Counted from the first letter of the stretch, positions 6,837 through 13,537 are shown. The stretch is DNA of 13,537 nt from an uncultured Prevotellaceae bacterium (GCA_945827465.1 CALZOH010000071.1:1-13537); one strand, 5' to 3'. Notes: generated from the sequence alone by a model not told the origin. A program made the numbers and translations.

Positions 6837-8141
6837 ATGGGATTTGTAGTATTGCACATGGAAAAGGCGCACGGTTCCGACAGCGGAACGACCGCCCACA
6901 TCGAGCGTTTCATCATTCCGAAGAACGCTGACCCTACACGGACACACCTTAACCGAAAACTCATCGACTACCCCGATGGAGTGAAAGACCGTTCGGTAGC
7001 CATCCAGAGAAGATTGGAAGAAGCAGGGCTGACACGCAAAATCGGCAGCAACCAAGTGAGGGCAATTCGCATCAACGTGTCGGGAACGCACGAGGATATG
7101 GAGCGCATCGAAAAAGAGGGAAAATTGGATGAGTGGTGTGCCGACAATCTGAGCTACTTTGCCTTTATGTTCGGTAAAGAGAACATCGTGGCAGCACACC
7201 TTCATCGGGACGAGGAAACGCCACACATACACATCACCCTTGTTCCCATCGTAAAGGGAGAGCGCAAGCGCAGGAAACGTGAGGAACAGGCGAAGAAACG
7301 CTACCGAAAGAAACCGACCGACACCGTAAGGCTGTGTGCTGATGATATTATGACACGGCTGAAATTGAAGTCGTACCAAGACACCTACGCCATTGCAATG
7401 GCGAAGTACGGATTGCAGCGTGGCATAGACGGCTCAACGGCACGGCACAAGTCCACGCAGCAGTATTACAACGAGACGAAGAAACTCGCAGACAGCCTTA
7501 AAGCGGAAGTGGTGGATCTGCAGGAGCGGAAAGAGGCAGTAAAAGAAGAACTCCGCCAAGCCAAGAAAGAGGTACAGACCGAGAAACTGAAAGGCACAGC
7601 CACTACCGTAGCGACCAACATAGCCGAAAGTGTCGGTTTTCTTTTCGGTAGTAACAAGGTCAAGACGCTGGAGAGGGAGAATAGGAATCTGCATGAGCGT
7701 GTATCGGAACTTGAAGGGAAAGCCCGACAAAGGGAGCTGCAACACACAAAGCGCATAGAGGAGATAACGGATGCCTACGAAAAGCGACACCGAAAACTGT
7801 CGGAATTTACGGATTTTGTCAAACGCTACTTCCCTTATGTGGAAAAGCTGATACCTACTATCAAGTTTTTGCGTGATACTCTGAATTTTAGCGATAGGCT
7901 AATCAAAAAGTTGTGTATGTTTAAGGATGTCACCATTAAGGGCGAAGTGTATTCGCGGGAGTTTAACCAATATTTTAGGGCAGACAAAACGATATGTTCA
8001 CTTAAAGAGGACAAGGATGGCAATTTCAACCTAAACATAGACGGGGTTTCACACGTCAGTTGGTTCAGACGCAAGAAAGATGAGTTTATGCAATCATTGG
8101 GAATGCCGACAAGAAAGCAAAATAAAGGTATTCAATTGTAA
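6837..8141 (+). CDS. MobV-family (Mob/Pre) relaxase
   Basis: This is a 434-residue relaxase of the Mob/Pre family, which nicks oriT and pilots single-stranded DNA in mobilizable plasmids and transposons. The N-terminal catalytic domain has the MobV start (MGFVVLHMEKAHG...TTAHIERF), SNQVRAIRINVSGTHEDM, and the metal-binding histidine motif HLHRDEETPHIHI at residues 121-133, ending near GLQRGIDGS (192-200). Residues about 213-320 form a long Glu/Lys/Arg coiled coil. The C-terminal part (about 330-434) is basic and less conserved. The start at 6837 fits the family's N-terminus; the ATG at 6833 is out of frame. An A-rich, purine-rich stretch (AAGAAAGGAAAA) precedes it. The gene appears intact, and its base composition is closer to the chromosome than to the following cargo genes. 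Confidence 0.92.
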   Translation: MGFVVLHMEKAHGSDSGTTAHIERFIIPKNADPTRTHLNRKLIDYPDGVKDRSVAIQRRLEEAGLTRKIGSNQVRAIRINVSGTHEDMERIEKEGKLDEWCADNLSYFAFMFGKENIVAAHLHRDEETPHIHITLVPIVKGERKRRKREEQAKKRYRKKPTDTVRLCADDIMTRLKLKSYQDTYAIAMAKYGLQRGIDGSTARHKSTQQYYNETKKLADSLKAEVVDLQERKEAVKEELRQAKKEVQTEKLKGTATTVATNIAESVGFLFGSNKVKTLERENRNLHERVSELEGKARQRELQHTKRIEEITDAYEKRHRKLSEFTDFVKRYFPYVEKLIPTIKFLRDTLNFSDRLIKKLCMFKDVTIKGEVYSREFNQYFRADKTICSLKEDKDGNFNLNIDGVSHVSWFRRKKDEFMQSLGMPTRKQNKGIQL

Positions 8142-8153
8142 GTCAAAATAAAG

Positions 8154-8188
8154 TCCGTGATAATGGAATGCCGTATAACGGATTTTTT
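8154..8188 (+). terminator. Likely intrinsic terminator of the relaxase gene
   Basis: CCGT (8171-8174) and ACGG (8178-8181) form a short hairpin directly followed by ATTTTTT. Alternatively TCCGT (8154-8158) pairs with ACGGA (8178-8182). It lies 13-40 nt after the relaxase stop and just before the next promoter box, separating mob from cargo transcription. Confidence 0.45.
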
Positions 8189-8189
8189 G

Positions 8190-8197
8190 TACTTTTG
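8190..8197 (+). promoter_or_regulatory. -7 box of the cargo-gene promoter
   Basis: TACTTTTG matches TAnnTTTG exactly and sits 21 nt before the ATG at 8219. The expected start near 8204 rules out the upstream ATG at 8168, which also lies inside the terminator hairpin. No good -33 TTG is present at the usual distance. Confidence 0.5.
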
Positions 8198-8218
8198 TAT
8201 TCAAATAAATGTAAATAC

Positions 8219-9631
8219 ATGAGAACTTTATCACTTATCATCTTTTTTCTTATTGCCACAATACCAGTTTCAGCTCAGCAATGGGTATTGGATGAAATCG
8301 CAGAGGAACATGACACTTCGGAAAATATTCCAACATGGCTTGTTGGCGTTTTGTTAATTATCGGCTTTTTGGTTTATAAGCATTTGCAACGTAAAGATGA
8401 GGAAGAACAAGAAAGACGCATCAAGGAGCAAAAATATGAAGAGGAACAACAACTTGAAGAGCAACTTCAAAAATATAGAGAGCAACATGACGATGACATA
8501 GACTTTTACGAAGATGATGACAACCTCATTATCCCCGATATATCTTCAGCTCGTATAATAAATAAAGAACCGTCAGCAACAAAATCTGTAAGTGATGAAT
8601 CCACTATTCAATCAACACCAATTGAAACGGAATTTTACACTATTTCCGCTGATAGAAAGACTTTTATAAAGGCGAAAGATACGGATTCTATCATAATTCC
8701 AGATGGAGTTGAAGTTATCAAGTTTGAAGCTTTTATGATGAGAAAAATAAAAAGCATTGTCATTCCAAAGTCTGTAAAAAAAATAGAGGATTTAGCTTTT
8801 TCGGGATGCAGCGTAGAAAAATTGCTTATTCCCAATTCTATTAGTGATTTCGGTGAATTCACTTTCAATGGATGTGATAATTTAACGGATGTTATTATTG
8901 AAGAGGGTATAACGAAACTTGGCATAGGTATGTTTCAGAACTGCATGTCACTGAAATCAGTTTTATTACCTCAATCGCTTCTTTCTATTCCCGAGTCAGC
9001 GTTCGAGGGTTGTATTTCTCTTGATAATGTAACATTACCACCTAATATCAAATATATTGGTGATGATGCGTTTTGTAATTGTCAATCGTTAACAGAATTA
9101 TGTATCCCCCCATCCATTTCAAATATTGGTTTTTCTGCATTTCGAGGATGTGGTTTGAAAAGCATCAATATTCCAGAGACTCTTTTTGGCATTTCTGAAT
9201 ATATGTTTTATGACGCATATGATTTAAAAAAAGTGGAATTGCCCAATACAATTACTTGCATAATGTCACACGCATTCTACGGATGCGAGTACTTACATAT
9301 TATTATTCCACCCAGTGTATCCTATATTGCGCCAGACGCTTTTGACCAATGTAATGAATACAGTTATGAAAATTTGTGCATTGAAGTTCCTAAAGGGAAA
9401 AAAGAAAAATTGGAACAATTGAATGAACACTTAAAAGGTAAGATTTTAGAATATGATGTAACAGAAGATATGGCTATATCATCAGACTTACAAGAGCACA
9501 AAACACGCTTTATCGATTTTCATATTTTTAAGGAAAAAGAAAACCTACGAAACCAAGAACCCATGTTTTACAACGGAGTTCAGGTTGCTGTTAGATACGA
9601 AAACAAATGTACTTATGACAATTTCGAGTAG
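8219..9631 (+). CDS. Membrane-anchored BspA-type leucine-rich-repeat protein (LRR_5)
   Basis: This 470-residue protein is read from ATG 8219. A longer frame from 8168 is rejected because it begins upstream of the promoter box and would bury the signal sequence. Residues 1-19 are a signal peptide (MRTLSLIIFFLIATIPVSA). A transmembrane segment follows at about 38-53 (PTWLVGVLLIIGFLVY), then KHLQRKD and a charged Glu/Gln/Lys coiled coil (about 58-90) and an acidic patch (DDDIDFYEDDDN). Residues about 157-375 hold ten BspA-type repeats of 21-24 residues with the pattern I.IP..V..I...AF..C..L (IPKSVKKIEDLAFSGC, LPPNIKYIGDDAFCNC). The basic side of the membrane segment predicts that the LRR domain is cytoplasmic. 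Strongly AT-richer than mob and the chromosome. The partner and role are unknown; protein binding through the LRR surface is the family expectation. Confidence 0.82.
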   Translation: MRTLSLIIFFLIATIPVSAQQWVLDEIAEEHDTSENIPTWLVGVLLIIGFLVYKHLQRKDEEEQERRIKEQKYEEEQQLEEQLQKYREQHDDDIDFYEDDDNLIIPDISSARIINKEPSATKSVSDESTIQSTPIETEFYTISADRKTFIKAKDTDSIIIPDGVEVIKFEAFMMRKIKSIVIPKSVKKIEDLAFSGCSVEKLLIPNSISDFGEFTFNGCDNLTDVIIEEGITKLGIGMFQNCMSLKSVLLPQSLLSIPESAFEGCISLDNVTLPPNIKYIGDDAFCNCQSLTELCIPPSISNIGFSAFRGCGLKSINIPETLFGISEYMFYDAYDLKKVELPNTITCIMSHAFYGCEYLHIIIPPSVSYIAPDAFDQCNEYSYENLCIEVPKGKKEKLEQLNEHLKGKILEYDVTEDMAISSDLQEHKTRFIDFHIFKEKENLRNQEPMFYNGVQVAVRYENKCTYDNFE

Positions 9632-9701
9632 TGCGAAATAACTGTTTACGCGAGTTCGGGATAAGGTCTCGCATTATTATGTGTTCATTAAAAAGCAAGT
9701 T

Positions 9702-10826
9702 ATGGCAGTATTGTTTGACCAATTTAGCTATAGGATAAATAAAACATCCGAGGGCGTTTATTATGATCGCTGGCATGGACATATGTTTCCTGAAATATCA
9801 ATGCCCGAAAAACTATACTTTTTGAATCGAATTATTTCGGCACTTTTGACGCACGATAAACTTTTCATCAGAACAGACTCAATAGAAGAAATGATTGAGT
9901 GTATTGGATTTGATGCTTTCAGAATGCTTTATAATAGAGGCGAAATAGTGATTTTAGATAATTGGTGGGTTCCTGCTTTTATGTGTAACGGAAATTCCGT
10001 ATTATATATGAATATGCATGAAACGCAATATCAAGATAAAATATGCTCTCGCCTATTAGAACGCAAAGGATTAGAAGCGTCACGTTTTATGAATTCAATT
10101 TTAAATAAGGTGTGCAATACATCTGATTCCGATACATATGACTTTTGGGACAATACTTCACAAGAAAATATGTATGAAGATTTTTCTTACAATGATAGAA
10201 TTCGAGCTCTTTTGAATATTCAATCTGACAGTATCATGTCCATTTCAAATGAAGATGATACTTGGTCAGCTGTAAGACTTTGCTTATTTGAACGAAGTAT
10301 AGAATGGTCTAAACAGCTTAAAACAGATGAGATTTTACTTGAAGATGAAGCAAAACGATACTTGATTTACAAAAGCGACATTCATAACGATAGCATTATT
10401 CAATATTTTGATTTAATCCTTTATTCCAAGGGAATTCCGAACCTATCAATTTTATACTACAATGATGTTATTTCAATGAAAGACATTATTCGAGTTAGAG
10501 ATAATATAGCCTTTGGTAAATTTACCTCTTGGCTAGAGAACCACAATTATAGTGTTCAGGAATTAGAATTAGCTTTATTGAATGGGCGTTCAAATAATAA
10601 TCAGATTGAGAAATGGTTTAGGTGGGCAGTTGTTAGTAGTGCTTCTTTATTTTTACCTTCGGGATTAATTCCAACGCTCTCTGGAATTGGGCTAAGTTTC
10701 ATAGAACAACTTTTGCCTCAATTTTCTGGACAAAAATTCCCCAGTCTGTATTTTGATTGTGTCCTATCGAAACAATTCAACGCTAAAAGTATGAATAGGC
10801 AATTGCAATCTAAGTTTGGATTTTAA
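9702..10826 (+). CDS. Unrecognised 374-residue cargo protein
   Basis: I do not recognise a family. ATG 9702 (MAVLFDQFSYRINK) is preferred over GTG 9681 because it is ATG and follows an A-rich stretch. No signal peptide is seen. Residues 30-110 mix helices and strands (MPEKLYFLNRIISALLTHDK, then FDAFRMLYNRGEIVILDNWW). The middle (110-300) is largely helical and acidic. Residues 306-338 (FRWAVVSSASLFLPSGLIPT followed by LSGIGLSFIEQLL) are hydrophobic and could be a membrane-interacting hairpin, or the core of a domain. It ends with a basic tail. It lies 70 bp after the LRR gene with no clear -7 box between, so co-transcription is likely. Both genes are markedly AT-rich, suggesting joint acquisition. 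Defence or toxin roles are possible but unsupported by any catalytic motif I can see. Confidence 0.7.
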   Translation: MAVLFDQFSYRINKTSEGVYYDRWHGHMFPEISMPEKLYFLNRIISALLTHDKLFIRTDSIEEMIECIGFDAFRMLYNRGEIVILDNWWVPAFMCNGNSVLYMNMHETQYQDKICSRLLERKGLEASRFMNSILNKVCNTSDSDTYDFWDNTSQENMYEDFSYNDRIRALLNIQSDSIMSISNEDDTWSAVRLCLFERSIEWSKQLKTDEILLEDEAKRYLIYKSDIHNDSIIQYFDLILYSKGIPNLSILYYNDVISMKDIIRVRDNIAFGKFTSWLENHNYSVQELELALLNGRSNNNQIEKWFRWAVVSSASLFLPSGLIPTLSGIGLSFIEQLLPQFSGQKFPSLYFDCVLSKQFNAKSMNRQLQSKFGF

Positions 10827-11204
10827 GGTAATGTTTTCATATCCTTTTTTCTTCCGATTTTTATTACTACTTTTGTCCTAAGACGAGTGATAATGCAAGC
10901 AAATCCCAGCAAAACGTTGCAAATGGCACAGTTGCCAAGTCATTACCTCAAAAATGGGTAATTCTCCCAAAGTCCTTTGTATAAGGCACTAACGAAAGTT
11001 TTCCAGAATTACACAAAAACTTTCCTTATTCAGCGAAGTGCGATATGAAAAGCTAAATGAATACCTATACAACAAGGCAATCTTTGGTAAAATCAAAATT
11101 ACAAAACATGCTTTACGGTTTATCTTCGACAAGCATTCAAGATGAAATAATACGAGGCAGGAAAAAAATAATGGACGAAATATTTCTATGCAATTAAAAA
11201 TAAG
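10827..11204. repeat. Gene-free stretch: promoter-like box, small hairpins, interrupted frame
   Basis: No convincing gene is present. Visible items are GGTAATG (10827-10833) inverted as CATTACC (10941-10947); a -7-like TACTTTTG (10868-10875); a hairpin TGGCA-CAGT-TGCCA (10924-10937); and a plus-strand frame from 10894 to 11145 that is open except for one TAA at 10990-10992 and has no leading ATG. A 22-codon ATG frame (10893-10961) and a 46-codon one (11057-11197, running into the promoter region of rplM) are probably chance. Together this looks like a dispersed intergenic repeat or decayed sequence marking the right side of the accessory island. The island end cannot be placed exactly. Confidence 0.35.
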
Positions 11205-11212
11205 TATCTTTG
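11205..11212 (+). promoter_or_regulatory. -7 box of the rplM operon promoter
   Basis: TATCTTTG matches TAnnTTTG and is followed by the typical CACGCC start region. TTTC lies about 18 nt upstream in place of a -33 element. Transcription would start near 11219, giving a leader of about 130 nt before rplM. Confidence 0.6.
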
Positions 11213-11218
11213 CACGCC

Positions 11219-11349
11219 GATTATTATCAACGGGCCATAAAAGGCCCAAACGCGCTGATTTGAAGGCTCTCAGTTTTTGGCCGAACGGGGCTGGAAAGAG
11301 GCGCAAAACAACAAAAGTTTTTTAGTAGTAAAATTTTAAAGATTAAACA
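11219..11349 (+). promoter_or_regulatory. Structured rplM leader (candidate L13 autoregulatory element)
   Basis: The untranslated leader holds a perfect hairpin, GGGCC (11232-11236) ATAAAA GGCCC (11243-11247). A second, branched element is closed by GCGC (11252-11255) with GCGC (11301-11304) and contains CTGA (11255-11258) opposite TCAG (11270-11273), plus the GC-rich GGCCGAACGGGGCT. An A/T-rich unstructured run then leads to the start codon. Ribosomal-protein operons are commonly repressed by one of their products binding such leaders, and an L13 leader class has been described for Bacteroidia as I recall. Which protein binds here is inference. Confidence 0.55.
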
Positions 11350-11811
11350 GTGAACACATTAAGTTACAAGACCATTTCCGTTAATCAGGAAACGGCACAA
11401 AAAGAATGGGTAGTTGTTGATGCTACCGATCAGGTGCTGGGTCGTCTTTGCTCAAAAGTAGCAAAGTTGCTTCGTGGTAAGTACAAGCCCACATTTACTC
11501 CGCACGTTGACTGCGGTGACAATGTTATCATCATCAATGCCGACAAGGTGAAGTTGACCGGTAACAAATGGACCGATCGCATTTATCTTCGTTACACCGG
11601 TTATCCTGGTGGTCAGAGAGAATCTACTCCTGCTTCTATCATGGCAAAGCCTAACGGTGCCGATCGTCTGTTGAGAAAGGTGGTAAAGGGTATGCTTCCC
11701 AAGAATAAGTTGGGTGCAAAGTTGCTTTGCAATCTTTACGTATATGAGGGTGGCGAACACAAGCAGCAGGCTCAGAATCCTAAAACAATTGATATTAATC
11801 AGTATAAATAA
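11350..11811 (+). CDS. rplM: 50S ribosomal protein L13
   Basis: The 153-residue product matches L13 throughout: EWVVVDATDQVLGRLCSKVA, GKYKPTFTPHVDCGDNVIII, the loop YTGYPGGQRE, KGMLPKNKLG, and the Bacteroidetes C-terminus EHKQQAQNPKTIDINQYK. L13 is an early assembly protein of the large subunit. The start is GTG, with N-terminus NTLSYKTISVN as in Bacteroidales orthologues, and has no Shine-Dalgarno motif, only an A-rich upstream stretch. It is the first gene of the operon and lies 6 bp before rpsI, the widespread L13-S9 pairing. Confidence 0.97.
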   Translation: MNTLSYKTISVNQETAQKEWVVVDATDQVLGRLCSKVAKLLRGKYKPTFTPHVDCGDNVIIINADKVKLTGNKWTDRIYLRYTGYPGGQRESTPASIMAKPNGADRLLRKVVKGMLPKNKLGAKLLCNLYVYEGGEHKQQAQNPKTIDINQYK

Positions 11812-11817
11812 TAAGAC

Positions 11818-12204
11818 ATGGAAATAGTAAATGCATTAGGCAGACGTAAGAGTGCTGTTGCACGTGTCTATGTTACCGAAGGTACCGGTAAAATTACAAT
11901 CAACAAGAGAGACCTTACAGATTATTTCCCTTCTCCGATTCTTCAGTATGTGGTTAAGCAGCCCCTGGAGACTTTGAATGTTGAAGGTAAGTATGACATT
12001 AAACTTAATATCTTCGGTGGCGGTTTCACCGGTCAGTCTCAAGCTGCCCGTTTGGCTATTGCCCGTGCTTTGGTGAAGATTAATGAGGAAGACAAGAGCG
12101 CTTTGCGTGCTCAAGGTTTCGTTACACGTGATAGCCGTGAGGTTGAACGTAAGAAGCCGGGTCGTCCAAAGGCACGCCGCAGATTCCAGTTCAGTAAACG
12201 TTAA
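11818..12204 (+). CDS. rpsI: 30S ribosomal protein S9
   Basis: The 128-residue product is full-length S9. It has the N-terminal NALGRRKSAVARVYV, the central GGGFTGQSQAARLAIARAL, and the basic C-terminal tail KKPGRPKARRRFQFSKR, whose last residues reach the P-site tRNA in the small subunit. Its ATG follows rplM by 6 bp, so the two are translationally adjacent. The next gene, rpsB, is 118 bp away, the longest gap in the operon, and that gap carries RNA structure. Confidence 0.97.
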   Translation: MEIVNALGRRKSAVARVYVTEGTGKITINKRDLTDYFPSPILQYVVKQPLETLNVEGKYDIKLNIFGGGFTGQSQAARLAIARALVKINEEDKSALRAQGFVTRDSREVERKKPGRPKARRRFQFSKR

Positions 12205-12322
12205 TTTTCTGCTACTGGAAGAATAACGTTTAGTATCTAAACTTCTGAGATTCTCCATCGGTAGACTACTCGGGAGTTGGTTTAACAACAAAAAAGAAAG
12301 TAAACGCATAAATTAATTACAA
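12205..12322 (+). promoter_or_regulatory. rpsB leader with two mutually exclusive hairpins
   Basis: GTTTAG (12228-12233) pairs perfectly with CTAAAC (12237-12242) around TAT. AACTTCTGAG (12240-12249) pairs over 10 bp, with two G-U wobbles, with CTCGGGAGTT (12269-12278). The hairpins share 12240-12242, so both cannot be fully formed. No T-run follows, so translational control or processing is more likely than termination. The start region (AATTAATTACAA before the ATG) is AT-rich and unstructured. Confidence 0.5.
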
Positions 12323-13171
12323 ATGTCAAGAACAAACTTTGATCAGTTACTTGAGGCCGGTTGTCATTTTGGCCATTTAAAAAGAAAATGGAATCCGGCA
12401 ATGGCTCCTTATATTTTCATGGAGCGCAATGGTATTCATATCCTCGATTTGCACAAGACCGTTGCTAAAATAGATGAAGCTGCTGAGGCTTTGAAACAAA
12501 TTACAAAATCAGGAAAGAAAGTCCTGTTTGTAGCTACTAAAAAACAAGCAAAGGATATCGTAGCTCAAAAAGCTACTTCCGTTAATATGCCTTACGTGAC
12601 AGAACGTTGGCCGGGCGGTATGCTGACCAACTTCACCACTATCCGCAAGGCTGTGAAGAAGATGGCTAACATCGACAAACTGACACAAGACGGAACCTTC
12701 TCTAATCTTTCCAAGAGAGAGATTCTGCAGATTTCACGTCAGCGTGCCAAGTTGGAGAAGAACCTTGGTTCTATTGCCGATTTGACCCGTCTTCCTTCCG
12801 CATTGTTCGTTATCGACGTGTATAAAGAGAAAATCGCCGTTCATGAGGCCAACCGTCTGGGTATTCCTGTATTTGGTATTGTCGATACCAATTCAGATCC
12901 CCGCAACATTGACTTCATCATTCCTGCCAACGACGACGCTACAAAGAGCATTGAAGTAATTTTGGATGCTTGCTGCGGTGCTATTGCCGAAGGTTTGGAA
13001 GAGCGCAAGGTTGAGAAGGCTGACGCTATGGCAGCCGAGGCTCAGGCAGAGGAAGGTGCCGAGGAGGCTAAGCCCCACCGTCGTCGCAGCCAGCGTGCAC
13101 GTGTTGAGAAGAATGCAAATGCTGAAGCTCCCGTAGAGGCTGCTCCGGCTGAAGAGAAAACAGAGGAATAA
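12323..13171 (+). CDS. rpsB: 30S ribosomal protein S2
   Basis: The 282-residue product is S2: FDQLLEAGCHFGHLKRKWNP at the N-terminus, then YIFMERNGIHILDLHKT, VLFVATKKQAKDIV, ERWPGGMLTNFTTIRKAV, and RLGIPVFGIVDTNSDPRNIDFIIPANDDA. S2 binds late at the 30S head-platform junction and is needed to recruit S1 where present. A C-terminal extension from about residue 230 is low-complexity and rich in Ala, Glu, Lys and Arg (KPHRRRSQRARVEK, APVEAAPAEEKTEE), as is common in Bacteroidetes. tsf follows after 26 bp, the classic rpsB-tsf order. Confidence 0.97.
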   Translation: MSRTNFDQLLEAGCHFGHLKRKWNPAMAPYIFMERNGIHILDLHKTVAKIDEAAEALKQITKSGKKVLFVATKKQAKDIVAQKATSVNMPYVTERWPGGMLTNFTTIRKAVKKMANIDKLTQDGTFSNLSKREILQISRQRAKLEKNLGSIADLTRLPSALFVIDVYKEKIAVHEANRLGIPVFGIVDTNSDPRNIDFIIPANDDATKSIEVILDACCGAIAEGLEERKVEKADAMAAEAQAEEGAEEAKPHRRRSQRARVEKNANAEAPVEAAPAEEKTEE

Positions 13172-13197
13172 TCATTTCATTAATAAGAAAGAAAACA

Positions 13198-13537
13198 ATG
13201 GCAGTTACAATTGCAGAAATCACAAAGCTCCGCAAACTCACAGGTGCCGGTTTGGCTGACTGTAAGAAGGCTTTGGAGCAGACCGAAGGCGACATCGAGA
13301 AAGCTATTGAAGTAATTCGTGAAAAGGGACAGGCTGTTGCAGCCAAGCGTTCCGATCGCGAGGCTTCTGAAGGTTGCGTATTGACGAAGGCTGTTGATGG
13401 CTTTGGTGCTATCATCGCTTTGAAGTGCGAAACCGACTTCGTTGCCAATAATGCCGATTTCGTGAAGCTGACTCAAGATATCCTTGACCTGGCTGTTGCC
13501 AACAAGTGTCAGACACTTGATGAGGTGAAGGCTCTCA
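13198..13537 (+). CDS. tsf: Elongation factor Ts (3' end beyond window)
   Basis: The frame starts at ATG 13198 and is open for 113 codons to the right edge. The N-terminal UBA-like domain is LRKLTGAGLADCKKALEQ (11-28), and the EF-Tu-contacting motif TDFV is at residues 80-83 within KCETDFVANN. EF-Ts exchanges GDP on EF-Tu during elongation. It is the fourth gene of the rplM-rpsI-rpsB-tsf operon, 26 bp after rpsB. Only the first half or less of the protein is in view. Confidence 0.96.
   Translation, partial: MAVTIAEITKLRKLTGAGLADCKKALEQTEGDIEKAIEVIREKGQAVAAKRSDREASEGCVLTKAVDGFGAIIALKCETDFVANNADFVKLTQDILDLAVANKCQTLDEVKAL

Noticed and set aside
6831..7379. Minus-strand 182-codon ORF opposite the relaxase N-terminus
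   Set aside because: It is an antisense shadow of the relaxase, whose motifs are unambiguous; composition is Cys/Val/Phe-rich with no recognisable domain.
8168..8218. Longer N-terminus for the LRR protein from ATG 8168
   Set aside because: It begins inside a terminator-like hairpin and upstream of the -7 box, and would put 17 residues before a clean signal peptide; ATG 8219 explains all the signals.
9650..9672. Inverted repeat GCGAG/CTCGC between the LRR gene and the orphan gene as a terminator
   Set aside because: Only 5 bp with a 13-nt loop and no T-run; too weak to split the two genes into separate transcripts.
6388..11043. Short repeats between the island flanks (GAAGTGCG; ATTCAGCG inverted; AATTAAAA) as attachment sites or target duplications
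   Set aside because: Only 8 bp, not placed symmetrically at plausible ends, and expected by chance in this length; no convincing att repeat was found.
10989..11306. Minus-strand 105-codon ORF across the rplM leader
   Set aside because: It is antisense to the rplM promoter and structured leader, has no protein-like features and no promoter of its own; treated as chance.

Overview
The window looks like a Bacteroidales chromosome, most likely Prevotella or a close relative. Genes lack strong Shine-Dalgarno sites, several have the Bacteroidetes -7 box (TAnnTTTG) upstream, and the ribosomal proteins, EF-Ts, ParC and MobV relaxase all read as Bacteroidetes versions. No rRNA, tRNA or CRISPR array was seen.

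Layout. Positions 1-6366 are a conserved-looking minus-strand block. Read in transcription order it holds parC (topoisomerase IV subunit A), a secreted protein of unknown role (possibly DUF3316-like) and an S41 peptidase lipoprotein. A perfect 15-bp hairpin follows, then a separately promoted padR-pspC pair whose last gene runs off the left edge. The padR promoter is covered by repeated operator-like sequences.

Positions about 6400-10830 are an accessory island on the plus strand. It contains a start-less remnant of a small DNA-binding protein, a hairpin-rich probable oriT, a complete MobV-type relaxase gene, and two clearly AT-richer cargo genes. The first cargo gene encodes a membrane-anchored BspA-type leucine-rich-repeat protein. 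The second encodes a 374-residue protein I cannot assign. No integrase, primase or replication gene is visible, so this is either a decayed mobilizable element or part of one.

Positions about 10830-11200 carry no convincing gene. They hold a promoter-like box, small hairpins and a start-less frame broken by one stop, possibly a dispersed intergenic repeat.

Positions 11205-13537 are the plus-strand translation operon rplM-rpsI-rpsB-tsf. It has a structured leader before rplM and a second structured segment with two mutually exclusive hairpins before rpsB. tsf runs off the right edge.

The best candidates for something undescribed are the LRR/unknown cargo pair, the hairpin array in front of the relaxase, and the alternative structures upstream of rpsB.
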